A stretch of 64,000 nt of DNA from Rhynchosporium graminicola (taxonomy: Eukaryota > Ascomycota > Leotiomycetes > Helotiales > Ploettnerulaceae): assembly GCA_900074885.1 (NCBI GenBank), contig FJUW01000049.1, positions 298,351-362,350 on the forward strand, read 5' to 3'. Positions 21,745-33,994 of the stretch are shown in pieces; the first letter of the stretch is position 1; each line of letters opens with the position of its first letter. The notes under the pieces were generated by a model. It did no database searches, had not been told where the DNA came from, and worked only from the letters and a program-made list of their open reading frames with translations. Made by a program: the position numbers and the translations under genes.

Positions 21745-24700
21745 GGTGGGCGCGTGGAAGAGTGTGGTTTTGCTTGGGTATCTAATGTTCTGGTTCTGCT
21801 GTAGTCGAAGTCAGCAACGAGAGGCTTCGACCTCAGCGTGAAGATGGAGGTTTACCTTGGTTCGCAGTCTCTTTCTTTGAAGCTAGAATGAATCACGTTG
21901 CTTGGGAGAAGAGTTGTGACGTGGAAACCGCAATTGTGGTCGTTGGAAGGGTGAGCAAGGTTGGAGTGTGTGTTGCTAACACGGCAACAACGCGACCATG
22001 CGCCGATTTAAGCTAGTTTCAGGCAGCACGATGACTAGTACTTCCTTCGAACAGCTATTGAAAAACTACTTAAATCACTATTATTACCAGAGTCAGCTGC
22101 GCATATGGTGTCTTCGAAAAATGACCGTTTACCTTCGAAGTGTTGTAAGTCTGAGAGTAAACTTGGAAACTCGCTTCGAAGCGAGGCCCTTTCAAACCCA
22201 CCAATCAACACCGTCAGCCTTGATATACGAATCTTTTATATATGAGCACTCAATGCAACTCGTGTACGCTTATTCCTTTTGTTTTGAAGTGCGTTGGACG
22301 AGCTGGTATTTGAGTTTGAGAAATTTGGTAGGCAGCTTCCTCAGCTCCCCAAAAAATCAGCAGGTCGCTATTTTTAAAATGAATGCTCAAGATACCACGA
22401 TAATGATACTGGATGTCTTGCTTTAACAAATGAACATGGCATCAAGGGGATCAATTCTTTATTCATACCGTTTCATCACCTCTAGCCAATTGTATCCTTG
22501 TTCTGTCCCGCTCCCCTGTCAGAATCGTCACGAATACATCGAATACAATTGACCGATTTGACCTCCGAAATACTGTTATCACTCATTCATATGATTCGTT
22601 GCGGATAATAGAGCCGTTTAAGGTGCCACGATGCCCCAATGGGAAAGATATAGAGGCGTTGACTGGGCTTGGTTCAGATACAGGGTCGCCGGGGAGTGTT
22701 CGAAACTCAGCCAACGTTTACCCAAGATATAAGCCGGCAGCTATATCAGATGCTTGGGGCACACAGAAATAGAAACACTTTGTAATATTATGGATTGAAA
22801 GGCCTGAATAGTTATGGATGATGGTCTCGTAAGTTTTCTTCGTATGAGTTTCGGAGTGAAAGGTAGATAGCGAATTGGAAACATATAATCTCGATATATG
22901 CTATATAGTTAGAGATGTCTCTGGACAGAGGAGAGGCGTTATTTGGAAAAAGTCAACGAAGGTCATTAATCTGACCTTCTTTGTCGGCTAGGTGGTGAAA
23001 CTGACAGTATATACGTTATCGGGGATGACAAGTTGAGAACAGATATCATATGTACAACACATACTGAGACAACCTATAAAAGCAGGTTCTAGAGAGCTTC
23101 TACACATGACAGAAGGGATAGTGCATAATCTTTATGCGATCGTCTACGCGCCTTTCTTTAAATATAGGACTCTCCTGCGAATCATCCAGACCTATTATCA
23201 AGCACAGAGGGCTAAGAAGTCCTGTGAATGCACAAAATCCAGAGTACAGTGACAAAGCTCCGAACTCACGATGTGATTTCAGAGAAAGAATGAACATGTA
23301 TTACAGAAGACTTTAAGAATATTATTTCTGTCCCCCTCAATCGGCAACCTAGGGTTGCACACGACTTTTACACAAAGGTTGAAGTCAATGTCCTGGTGAT
23401 CTTGGAAGGGATTTCAGGTACAGTGTCATGATTTGTACAGCAAGACAAACAACTCCAAGGCCAATATATGTCTGCTCGTCGATTACAGGTAGTCATTGGT
23501 TGGCGATCTACCAAAGTGGCCTGTGTGAAATAAAGCGGATTAATAGGGAGGCATCGATGACAATACAATGCAGACAATGTCACGTGAAGAAACCGCAGCT
23601 TTCAGCTCTCGGATTGAGTAAACGCTATCAAAAGTGGCCCTAGATGATACACACAGTACCTTTTCTGCTGATATCAAGGACAATCGAGCTTTCGACACGA
23701 TCTTAGCATTCAATTTCCATGTAGGGTTATATCTCCCAAAATCGCTTACTGCTGATCGAAAATTCAGGAACAAGCGCAGCGCTGACCGGTAGGAAAGTAA
23801 TCCACTTGATTCCAGTTTCTGATAAATACTCATACCTCCACCGAACTCTGTATCATTTTACCATGGAATGGTTATGGCTGACCGATGTATACACCTCTGT
23901 GCAAATCAGGCTGTAAGACAACTGGTAATTCTGAAGGCAATTTGAACTTGGAACAACAAGATTGGATACCGTAAACCTTGTAGATATTTACAAGCACACT
24001 TTGCCTTTTGGTACCTGAATTTCCATTTCGATTCAGCTTTTGATTGTCCTACAATTGCCAAAGTGTCTGAGTCGGATGAGAGTCTCTGCTTCGACCCCAC
24101 CACAGAGAAGTGCTAACTTACACGTCCACCTAAGGTATTTATCAGCAGAGCAATAAACACGACTACTGAGGTGAGCCCAGAGCCAGAGGGAGATGGATTT
24201 TCGTTCAGTGATGGAGAGTGTGATGTTGGGCTGACCTGATCTTGCCTTCCACAATTGGCCTTCGGTAGATGGCAGGTTTGAAGTTATCAAATTCTAATGT
24301 TCCGACCCGAGCTTCCCGGAAAATATTACGTATACTCTGTATACTTTATACAAGTACTTCCACTTCATTCAAATACTTTTGATTGGAGAATCTTAATTAT
24401 TACTCGAGTAGTCGCCTATACGTAGGGCCAGGTAAGGTTTCAGCGACAACGACTAGCGCCACCAGTAACTTTGCACTAAGCCAATCAGAAAGGAGGATAT
24501 GCAGGTAATCTTTGCCATCGACGAATCAAAGCCGAATACGCGACTTTCTGAGCGACACCAAACGATTTGGGAGATGAACTTCTCGAAGACCAGAGTAATA
24601 CGAAGTATGTGCGATGGTGTGTCGAGATTGGGTCAGTCCGGATGCTGTGATTGCACAACTCTATTGTCAGGGCGGATCAGATGATCAGATATGGATAAGT

Positions 24701-24826
24701 TACGACTGACATATAAACCCTTGTGTTCTATCCGTCCAGATATGACTGATTTCTCTACATCGTTGTCGCTTTCAGTCGCTTGGAGATAAAATTGTCATTA
24801 TTGCTCTAACCGGAACTCTCTGTAAT
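21745..24826. other. 3.1-kb gene-poor stretch
   Basis: The first ~250 bp are the But2 promoter. Beyond that, frames such as 21998-22426 (plus), 23540-23833 (minus) and 24033-24290 (minus) do not match any family and lack consistent coding character. The stretch may contain very old relics that I cannot identify. Confidence 0.4.
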
Positions 24827-25890
24827 ATGTTTGGAAATTATGCACTCACTGCTCTTGCTGCATTGACAAGCGGAGTTCTTGCAAACACACCCATCGACAA
24901 TTCCGTCTTCGTCAATGATCCTCTGAGTGCTGTCAAAGCCGCCGCGCCATTGTGGCATTTCGACGCCATGACTTGCTTCCCCACAGCGGCAACACAAGCA
25001 GATGGAAGTCAGACGAGAAACCTTACGGCAGATTTATGTATGATTCTGGAGCCACTGAATCAAGGCTGCCCTGTGCAAGCACGACAGAAATAACAAGAGC
25101 AGCCTTCAACTCCGTTTCCTACATACTACTCAATCAGGAAGTGCGACAAGGACTCTTCCTGGAGAGTCGTATACGATGTGTTCTTCCAAAAGGTTGGTTG
25201 TAACATCGAACATAGATATTAGAACTAACACTGAACAGGATACTGGACATCCTTATGATTGGTGGGTCACTTCCTCCTCGCGTTGTTCAAGACTCTTGAG
25301 CTTGAGACTGGTCCCACGTCCTCTATGACTGAGTTGAATATTGTGCTTACTGGGATTTGATCAGGGAATGGGCAGCAGTAAAATTCGTAAAAAATTCTCA
25401 GGGGCAGTACATACGAGACGGCATTTGGCTCGAGCAAGATGGGAACCGTCCATACATATATCCTGGGGCAAAATCCCAAACACCTTCGACTGGTAAATTC
25501 CCATTTACCCGTCTTTAGAAACACTGCAACTTACTTGATAAAAGTAAGACGGACAGGGCCCAGAACGGCAACACGAATCGCAATCATCCCAAAGCTTACT
25601 TCGGCAAATGGAAGCACCATGTAGATGTCCATTTCAACGACAAATTCGAGAATGATTGTTTTGGTGCTGTCCTGAATAGCACGGATTATCACAGTGACGA
25701 TTATGCGTACTACGCTTCCGATAATCTGGTTTTAGGCTCAGCTGTACCTGGTGAGTACCCTGCCTCGTCTTAACAACATGGATTGCGCTGACGCTTTTCG
25801 TAGCGACCTACAAGTATGGGAAGGCAGATTCAACTCCTTCATCTTTCGAGGCTGGTGGAGCGTATGATCTTTGTGGCAGTAAGTTTGCTT
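24827..25890 (+). pseudogene. NLP (NPP1-family) necrosis-inducing-like gene, broken
   Basis: Matches the NPP1/NLP family of secreted plant-active proteins (PF05630). Exon 1 has a signal peptide (MFGNYALTALAALTSGVLA) and HFDAMTCFPTAATQADGSQ. The signature heptapeptide, normally GHRHDWE, reads GHPYDWE here and is split by an intron (about 25261-25365). Later exons contain NGNTNRNHPKAYFGKW, HHVDVHFND and SDDYAYYASDN, near the end GKADSTPSSFEAGGAY. Breaks: an in-frame TAA at 25091-25093 in exon 1, and an apparent 2-nt insertion in the TATATA run at about 25454-25461 that moves the following segment out of frame. Two residues of the heptapeptide also differ from consensus. The gene is therefore most likely inactive. 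The neighbours are gene-poor DNA, which is usual for effector-type loci. Confidence 0.75.
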
Positions 25891-28474
25891 AGGAGCGATG
25901 GTCCATGGAAATCACGTATCGGAGTTTTGCATATGCACCGGGTTTTGATGCTCTCATGGGAACTTCATGAATTTCCGCCATGCACATGCTGCTCTCGATC
26001 GCGTATCCACAAACTTTTTCTCAACAAGGAAATTAAAATGTGGAGGATGAAACGGTGCCGAAATTGAGTTCGAAACTAGCTTTCCAGGAAAATGTCATTT
26101 CGACAGAGAAATTCGAAGCGATAGCTCATCTAGCAAGAGTAGAACACAATCTTTGCATCCATGGTTCCCGACGCTCCTCATTGAAAACAGATTCCGTGTA
26201 GTATGTTGGTTTCCCGCTCTTTTTTATCGCAGGTGCCTTCGCTTGGTGCTCTCAGCGCGGCCAGCAGACCAAGGTTATCGACGTCAGAAATTGTAAAAGA
26301 ATTTCAAGATCACGAAATGATTCATGAACTTGCATGATTGATATAGCAGTGTCATAATAATCCAATACGGCTGGCTCTAACATGAAAACTAGTTCAAATC
26401 AAAAAATTGATTGAGCAACTCCTCGATAGAGCGGTGTGAGCTTCGACCACATAATTTTTACACTGACTTTTAAAAGGAGTATTCATCTTACAGGGATTTT
26501 GGTGAACGGCACAAACAAATTGGAAGCCGTTTTCGTTGAAATCGGTTTCATTCGACAAAGAAAAGTCGGGTGACTCAAAAGCTAAATGTGAGTTTCAATC
26601 TGAATTTCTATTCATATTTACCTCTTGACAGCTCTCGTACAGAGGGATGGATATCAACACCATTCTCCTATCTCGTGATCCGGGATTTTCGCGTGTAAGT
26701 CAATGCCCCGAAGAAAAGAGCCCTCACTCATCTGCAGAATACCGATGATAAACTCCAAGCAACAGAACCACAAAGCGAACTAGTCACTTTGATTCCACTC
26801 GTACCTCGTGGGAGGCGTCTCATCACCAGCAAAGACCTCAACGATCCTAAATCCCGAATCTTTATACTCCAACTTCAAAAGGTGACACCATCGAGCCCAG
26901 CGGAGGAGAATTCGACATCGAAGATGTAAAGCCTCCTGGAGACACCATGGTCGTAGCGATAGGCTGGCTGCTGAGAAGACTGCACTGAGTAGTCTGGAAT
27001 ACCTGGTTTTGTATTTCGGGATTTCTTCCTACATTAAAAGAGAAGAGCTGCTACGACTCCGAGAACAAGTGCAAGATATAGATCAAGTACTTGCCCAACT
27101 TCACGACATGGTAAGTTTCAGGGCAACGCGGAACTTCGGGAAGGATGCGAGAACTCAGAAAGACGCAGTGGAAAAAGAATGAAATACTAGGGATTGGAGG
27201 GCAGGCAAGTACCCTTTAGATCTATGACCGAAAGCCAGCGTATCACTTGCCCTACTCCTTACAGGGTTTGGTGCAGCTAAACGATATATTGGTAGACCTG
27301 TCACTAGCAAAGAGCGGCTCACTCATCGATTCTATATTCAAAATATCTAAGATGCTTGCTATTTCGCTCGTAGTCTGAGCGCTTTTCTATGCCTCCTCGT
27401 AAGCCTGCATTGCCAAAGAATAGGGAAACTAATCAAGCCTCGTTAAAACATCCCCTTCCAAAGCCTTACAAAACGACTTTAAATAAGTACTGAAAGTCTA
27501 ATAATAGACACTCTCCTTCACATTCCTCCACCTTTCATTCATCAGTGCATATGAGCAGTAGAGAATGACGATATTGAGATTTGGTTCAGGATCCCAAATT
27601 ATCGTACGTGTCACCAGAAAAGAACCCTCTAACCATGGCACAAGCACCGAACTTCTGTAGTATTTACTTCATGCAGAGATATGCGCAGCTATACGACATC
27701 CAAATCTGCCAAGGTTGCTGTAGGCATGTTATTTCCCATTCTGAAGCTTCGTTTCATTTCAAAGGGACATCACTTGACTCCCAGGCTAGACCCAATTCTT
27801 CAAGGTGAGCATATATATACCAAAACGTTAGTGAACTCATTAGTCAAGATTGAAAAGGTATTGTATTCATCACAGTTACAACGATGAAGAATGCTTCACC
27901 AAATATCCTATGAAATTTGCATGAATTTCGGCACTCAATATAAAACGTGTCTAATGGTCATTTCTTTGCTAGAGATGAAACCTCCCTGGCCTCTAGTATC
28001 TTGATCCAGATACTATCTGTAACTTCAAGTTAACACAATATGTAGTCTACTTCGAGTCTTCACAGGTACGGACATATAACCCCCGCACTTCCTTAATTAC
28101 CTCCGAAAACTTACAGGAAAATACAGTTACGCAAAATAAGGCACTCGAACAGTTTCGCTCAAGCATTAGGGCAGATAAAGGAGGAACTGAGGCTGAGACT
28201 ATGTGTAAGCTTGCGACCACTGGGTAGTTTATCCACGTCTCCATTAAACAAGCTGGCCGAGCTTGTGTGAGCTAGTCTTTGATTACATCAAAAGGTGCAG
28301 AATTTTTCTTTTTATTGAACTTAAATGTCTCGTATAATTTCCTACTTTTACTGACGAATACTGCACAATCCAGCTCCCGTGCATCCTACCAACATCCATC
28401 GGCGAATGATTGGCTACCTATGCCGCCTATCAAGGGTTTCAACACCCTTCATTGGACATCTCCTTGCCGAGATC
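25891..28474. other. 2.6-kb gene-poor stretch
   Basis: No gene is recognised. A few protein-like pieces occur (for example GDTIEPSGGEFDIEDV near 26890-26930 and REELLRLREQVQDIDQVLAQ near 27040-27110, which could form a short coiled coil), but they are separated by stops and in different frames. I read this as old debris. Confidence 0.35.
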
Positions 28475-30495
28475 TCAAGACTCATGCTCAGCCCTATACT
28501 CCCTCCCCTCAATCTTCTCATGCATCGTCTCACCATGTCCTTTACCAGACCCTCCAACACCACCTTGGTCCGCCATACTCGCTCTGATATTCCTAAATGT
28601 TGTCGTTGGCTGCCAATTCACGCTCTTCCTCGCTACGTGTACTTCATCGTACAACTCATCAACTTGCTCTAATGTGAGACCCTTGGTTTCGTAGATCATG
28701 AAGTAGACGAATGTGATACACAAGAAACAGCAGCCGAACCAGATGAAGAAGATCTTTGCTTGGAGGTTGGCGTTGCCAGGACCCCTAGGCTGGTATTAGC
28801 TTAAGTTTATTAGACATGACGGAAGACATGAGACTTACCAGTTTACTAGGTAAGGAGTACTGTACGCGATGGCCCAATTGAGAAGCCAGTTAGTGGCCGT
28901 CGTCATGCTCAGCGCCTTAGCTCGGACCTTGAGAGGGAAGATCTCGCCTGTTACAACCCATGCGATAGGTCCCTGCGAAGGAGTATTAGCACAAATCGCA
29001 GGAATGCAGGTAGGAGAGAAGGGGTTGGTACCCAAGTTGAAGCGAAGAAGAAGATATAGATGCAGACGAATGCGATGGAAGCTCTTTGGGAAGCCAGGTT
29101 GGTAGAAAAGACCGCTCCTGTCTCCGAATTTTGTCCTGTACTTGTGGTACCAAGGACAGCAACGAGAAGTTGACTGACTGTCATGCCAATAGCTAGGGTA
29201 TGATTAGTCGTGCTTTGACCAGGAACGGGAGGAATGCGACTTACCACCCCAGAATAAAAGAGGTCGGCGACCCCACTTATCAATAGCATACAATCCCGGG
29301 ATTGTCGAACAGACATTGACAGCACTAGTAATCATACTAATAACAAATGGGTTCGTGATACCAGTATTCTTAAAGAATTGGGTTCCATACTGGTCGAGTG
29401 TTAGTTCCAATTGTAAAGATTTGGATGAAGAAGATAGAACTGACATAAAATATAAAATTAATGCCAGTTAGTTGCTGCAGTCCTTGGAGCAAACAACCAG
29501 TCAAGAGCCTCTTGAGAACTTTCCCACGGAAACAGTCAATGTAAGAAGATTTCCCAAGACTTAATTCGTATTCGTGGTTTGCCTGAATTTCGCCAAGCTC
29601 ATCCTGGATAGCAGCATGATCGGTGGGAAGACGTCTGATCTTCGCCAATGATTTCGCGGCTTTCTCATGCTGTCCTTGTTTGATAAGAAAGCGAGGAGTC
29701 TCTGGAAGGATGATCATTCCGATGATCAAGACGAGAGACCAGGCGAACTGAACGGCGATTGGGATACGGTACGAGCCAGTGTCAGTACGATCCTTGGTAG
29801 CGTTGTCGACGATGGCGGCGAGCAGGAGACCGATCGTGATTGCAAACTGGTACGAGCCGACGATTACACCACGAATCCATTTTGGTGCTGTTTCTGATTG
29901 GTAGAGAGGAACTGAAACATTATGTTAGACACATCGAGAAGTTGTCCATCAAGATGACCCACTCATAGCGGAGACCATGCCTACACCGAAGCCAGCAAAG
30001 AAACGTCCTGCGATGAACATGGGCAATGCTGTTGAGGCAGTTTGAAAGATGACCCCAAGGTTGAAGACCATGCAGGCAGCGATCAGACCCAACCGCCTAC
30101 CAAGGAAATCTGCTGTAGGAGCTGCCCAGAGAGCACCGAAGAAAGTTCCAGCTGAGAGAATGGAGACGATTAAGGAAGTCTGCGAGGGGCTAACGTCGGG
30201 CTCGTTGTCTGAATTGATATACCCGGTTGTAAATTCCTTTCGCCAGTAGCTGGCAGATGTATCAGCTAGTAATTAATTGAAATTAGGCGTGCGCCCGACT
30301 TACTCCATAGCAAGAATACCACTGATTGTTCCGGTATCATATCCAAATAACACACCTCCAAAGGCTACAAATAGACCAATGACGATCTAATACTACCATT
30401 AGTCTCGGAAAGTGTGGTAGTTGTTATGCATTGCAACTCACAGCTGGCCATGACCTCCCCGGTACGCCCTCCGGCTTCTTCAAAGCAATGCCCAT
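28475..30495 (-). CDS. MFS sugar (monosaccharide) transporter
   Basis: A fungal hexose-type transporter of the sugar-porter family. The start is ATG 30495 (MGIALKKPEGVPGRSWPA), before TM1 VFGGVLFGYDTGTISGIL. Motifs seen: FLGRRLGL after TM2, GRFFAGFGVGMVSAMVPLYQ in TM4, LPETPRFL after TM6, LQGLQQLTGINFIFY in TM7, DKWGRRPLLFWG after TM8, WVVTGEIFPLKVRAKA in TM10 and YETKGLTLEQVDELY at the end of TM12. Several introns are clear: the first is 30441-30387, and another splits INFIFY/YGTQFFKNTGIT near 29450-29395. Length is about 540 residues, normal for the family. It should carry out H+-coupled sugar uptake at the plasma membrane; glucose or another hexose is likely but not proven. Confidence 0.9.
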
Positions 30496-33063
30496 AGTGA
30501 TGCGTTTTGATATACTACAAAAGCGATAATTCTGTGCCAAAACAAAAGAGTACACTGGGATACAGAGAGCTCTTATACCTGCAAGCTCCGCAACGTAGAT
30601 CAAGTCATCTTCCTCGGATTCGAACACGGCATTAACCCCTCACTCGAGGGCAGTCTGGCATAAGCACAGTAGCCTCGTCCTAACACTACGTCAGGACAGG
30701 ATAATGATCGCCTGAGCAATTGTCCTGATTGGATTCTGACTTGACAGGTGATGTTTTAAAATCCTTGCAAAGAAAGGTTATCTGATCCGAGCGAAGCTTC
30801 CTTCTACATCGCTCTTTGTCCTCCACTGACATGTCTAGCGGACAAGGACGGGTACGCCGTCGACGTAACTATCTTATCTGTGGAGTAAATGCAGCGATTC
30901 GGAGGGTCCCATTTGAGAGACAGCATAGTCCCTCAGATCTCCCCTCATTACACCACCAGTATTGCTGATGCGGGCGTGACGGTCTACCCAATTGATAGAT
31001 GTGCCTCGACGCCACGGTGACGCTTGCTTCCCGTCACTCCCTACCCCGCAAACCTTGAATCTGTACGAGATCATGATGAGGAGGCCAGATCTGGGGAAAT
31101 GGTGTAAAGTTCTTGTGAACGTGATACTGTAATGACCACGAAATGATGAGCTGCACCAAAGGTTGGATGAGCGACTCATGTCGCTAGATCTCCACTAAAG
31201 AGCATTTATTTCGGTCCTTTTTGGCAAACTCTCTTCGTCTGAGCGCAGGCAATAGAAACTTCAAGGATGGTTGAGGCGAAAGTTCGAGCGAGACAAGCAA
31301 TCCGGGGAAAGCCAAACATGACTTGGTGAAGGAAGCCAACAGGGAAACGGAGCCTGTCAAAATGCGGGAGCGGGCTCTGACGGCCAGTCCTATATGGTCA
31401 CGTGTATATCTGTTGATCACAAGATTTATCTCAACACCGAACCAACATTGACCAGTCACTTTTTATGTAAGAGCAGTTCAATGCCTTGGATCAAGTACTG
31501 TTGGTCCCGAGAGGGTTTCTTGAGGAAACAAGAAGAACTGAGCTCTAGATGCTTTCGAAAACAGAATTACAAAGATAGGAGACATGACTTGTAGCTACAA
31601 TCGTGGAACATTATAAAAGTACAAAGAAGGATTAAATTATGTTTCTCGAATTGCATAACACGAAATACGAGAACCTTGCTCCCGTAATTTCGTGTACAAT
31701 TCACCGCTGATCAGGCTACATATTTAGGTGAACAGGTCCGTAGCAGCAATCCCTTATGAAATGCACAAAAACGCGAGCAGCCGGAGAAAGCAACATTTAG
31801 TACTTTACAAATTTGACTTTCACCTGATCACTAACCCATCATACACCCTGAATTGCCTCGACCATTTGAGGTGACTTTGAGTCTGGCCATTAGGGCTTTC
31901 ATATGGCAACTGACTTCTCATGGCATTTGACAACTCCATCATTCAACATTAAAAGCTGTTCCGTTCTCATGGGAGGCATCCTCGTTAGCCAAAAGCTCAG
32001 AAAACTTCATTGTAGTTTCAGGCTTGAAGACGCTTGACACTAATGTTAGCTATCAGTCAGTGTGCGCATAAAATTAGATCACCTGTTCTCGAGTCATGGG
32101 TATCATATCAATAAAGAGTGCATTCAACAAGATCATAATCGCTACAAAAGTTCCGACCCATAAGAATGCAGCAAAAGATCAGAATCATTACCAGATCTTC
32201 GAGCCCATGGTAAGAATAGAGGTATGGCAAAGCCGGATTGCAAGTCAAGATCTATAGAAGGTAAGGACAAGCACATACGATAAGTTCAAAACTGATGTAA
32301 TCCTCGAAATTAGACCTCTTCTTAATCACTTTCACTACCCCTCAACTATCTACCCCTCTTGTCTCAGCCTCCGAAATAATATCGTTTTTTTGAGGGAAGC
32401 AACTGCAATGATACAAGATTCACTTTTGTCGATCTGTCAGCCATGGCTAAGATTGAATAGCTTCAAGAAGGTAGTTCAAGTGAAATGCCTCTCCAGTCGA
32501 AATTTACAGAGCTGCTGTAGGCGCCAATCTAGATATGGTTGAGAGATCACGGACTGGGTCTCTATAACCGTAGATCCGGGTTGATGCTTCATGCTGTCCA
32601 GGGCCTGTCCCGACGATCTTCATGGACAAGTCCTACAGCTGAATATTGCCAAGCTCGAGCTCATAATGGCACGCACTAGCCTGACCTTCGGCTCTCCCCT
32701 CATATGGTACGGTGCCAACCTCTCGCCAGGAGGGCAAGCAGAGTCGTTGTGGATGATGTTGTACCACAAATACGCGATGCAATCACATCGCAGCCTCCAG
32801 GTGCTGATTTGGATTATGGCTCCGTAAGCTTGTAAGTGAGGCCCTAATGCCACTCCCTTATGAATATCTGTCTTTTCTGGTTCTCACATCCAACCATAGA
32901 GTGAGGCTTCAGAGAAAGCATTTACGTTTTGACTGGGATGGGCTTGCACCCTTGGGCGAACAAAGACGTGCCTTCTGCTGTTTGCCAGTAGATTTTAATG
33001 AGGATTGTTTAGCGATTGTGCTTGGCACTGAGATGTTGTCACCCGGTTCGAGGGACTCCCATA
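30496..33063. other. intergenic, promoter plus possible relic
   Basis: The part next to 30496 is the sugar-transporter promoter. On the minus strand around 32380-31940 there is protein-like text (RRSNFEDYISFEL; FVAIMILLNALFIDMIPMTR; FSELLANEDASHENGTAFNV followed by a stop near 31942) with a canonical intron that includes GCTAAC (about 32095-32030), but also an in-frame TGA (near 32342). I do not recognise the family; it is probably a decayed gene. The rest shows nothing. Confidence 0.3.
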
Positions 33064-33994
33064 TCAAGCATCGACCAAGAGCACACTCAAATGCACCCAG
33101 CCATCCGCATATGCCGCCTCACGCATGAGATCCTCAAGTGGCGCCCTGAACGGCACAACAGCACCATGAAGCACGGGCTCTGCAACGATGGCATCCCTCC
33201 TACTCGGGAAAAGAGCTGGCAGGATACTATTCAACGCCATGCCCAGAGTTTGTACTTCTCGGCTAGGAGTTCGTGGGGGTATGAGGGCTTGAATTATTTT
33301 GATGGAAGCAAGAGGGGAGGAGTCTGTCGGGGAGGAGGGGATGTAAATCCGTAGAGGGATGTTGCGGAGTGGTGTGGCGGGGTTGAGGAGGATGGATGTG
33401 ATTTGTAGGTGGGCTGTTAGGTCGTCTGGGAGTGTTAGCTCGATTCGTTGAGGTTGATCTGTGTGTTTTCTTGGTCTTGAGGAAGAGAGGCTGACTGTCT
33501 TGCACGGAATTCCAGAGTTGAGTCGAGTTATCCTTTGACATGGACATTATTCCCTTTGCTGTGCCATTACGTATGAAGTCCGCCTGGATTTTGCTCTTGT
33601 CAGTTCCCTCATCTTAGACATCGTTTGCACCAGAACAGATGAGGAAAGAGAGAAAGTTTGTGTATGTGATACCGACCTCCTTTACGCTATTGATGAACGT
33701 ATCATGGATATCAAATAGCGGTCCGTCCCCCAGCGTCAACCGCCATGGCAATTCCGGTCTGTATAATTCGCAGAGAAGACCAATAGGAAGATTCTTCAGG
33801 AGAATGTCTTCGTAGGAGAAGCTCGAACAGGGTCCAAAGAAGGAGCTCAGACGGGGTAGAAGGAGTGGCAGGTAGGAGATCCGAGGCACGGATATGAGGT
33901 ATGGCGTCGTAGAGGAGGGATGGGTGATGTGTAACGGGATAGTGGATGACCAGATAAGGGATTGCATTTCGGTTCCTGCCGCAACACCCGCCAT
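33064..33994 (-). CDS. atg5: autophagy protein 5
   Basis: ATG5 is conjugated to ATG12 and, with ATG16, forms the E3-like complex that lipidates ATG8 on the growing autophagosome. Three exons fit: 33994-33677, 33583-33496 and 33425-33064, giving 255 residues. Family text is very clear: SLIWSSTIPLHITHPSS, YLPLLLPRLSSFFGP, LLKNLPIGLLCELYRPELPW, GDGPLFDIHDTFINSVKE, then ADFIRNGTAKGIMSMSKDNS and LWNSVQDND, and near the C-terminus PLRNIPLRIYIP, LALFPSRR-like ILPALFPSRRDAIVAEPVLH and AAYADGWVHLSVL. The acceptor Lys for ATG12 is expected in the NGTAKG... segment; K is present there. The 70-nt second intron (GTCAGC...GCTAACACTCCCAG) is needed to join the frames; without it the C-terminus appears frameshifted. 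Length is slightly short but within the family's range. Confidence 0.93.

Noticed and set aside
33040..33062. GGTTCGAGGGACTCCC resembling a tRNA T-arm
   Set aside because: No matching acceptor, D or anticodon arms nearby.
33016..33354. plus-strand open frame of 112 codons
   Set aside because: Shadow of the atg5 C-terminal exon on the minus strand.
33263..33547. apparent Pro/His-rich C-terminus of atg5 read without splicing
   Set aside because: Removing the 70-nt intron gives the conserved ATG5 end instead.
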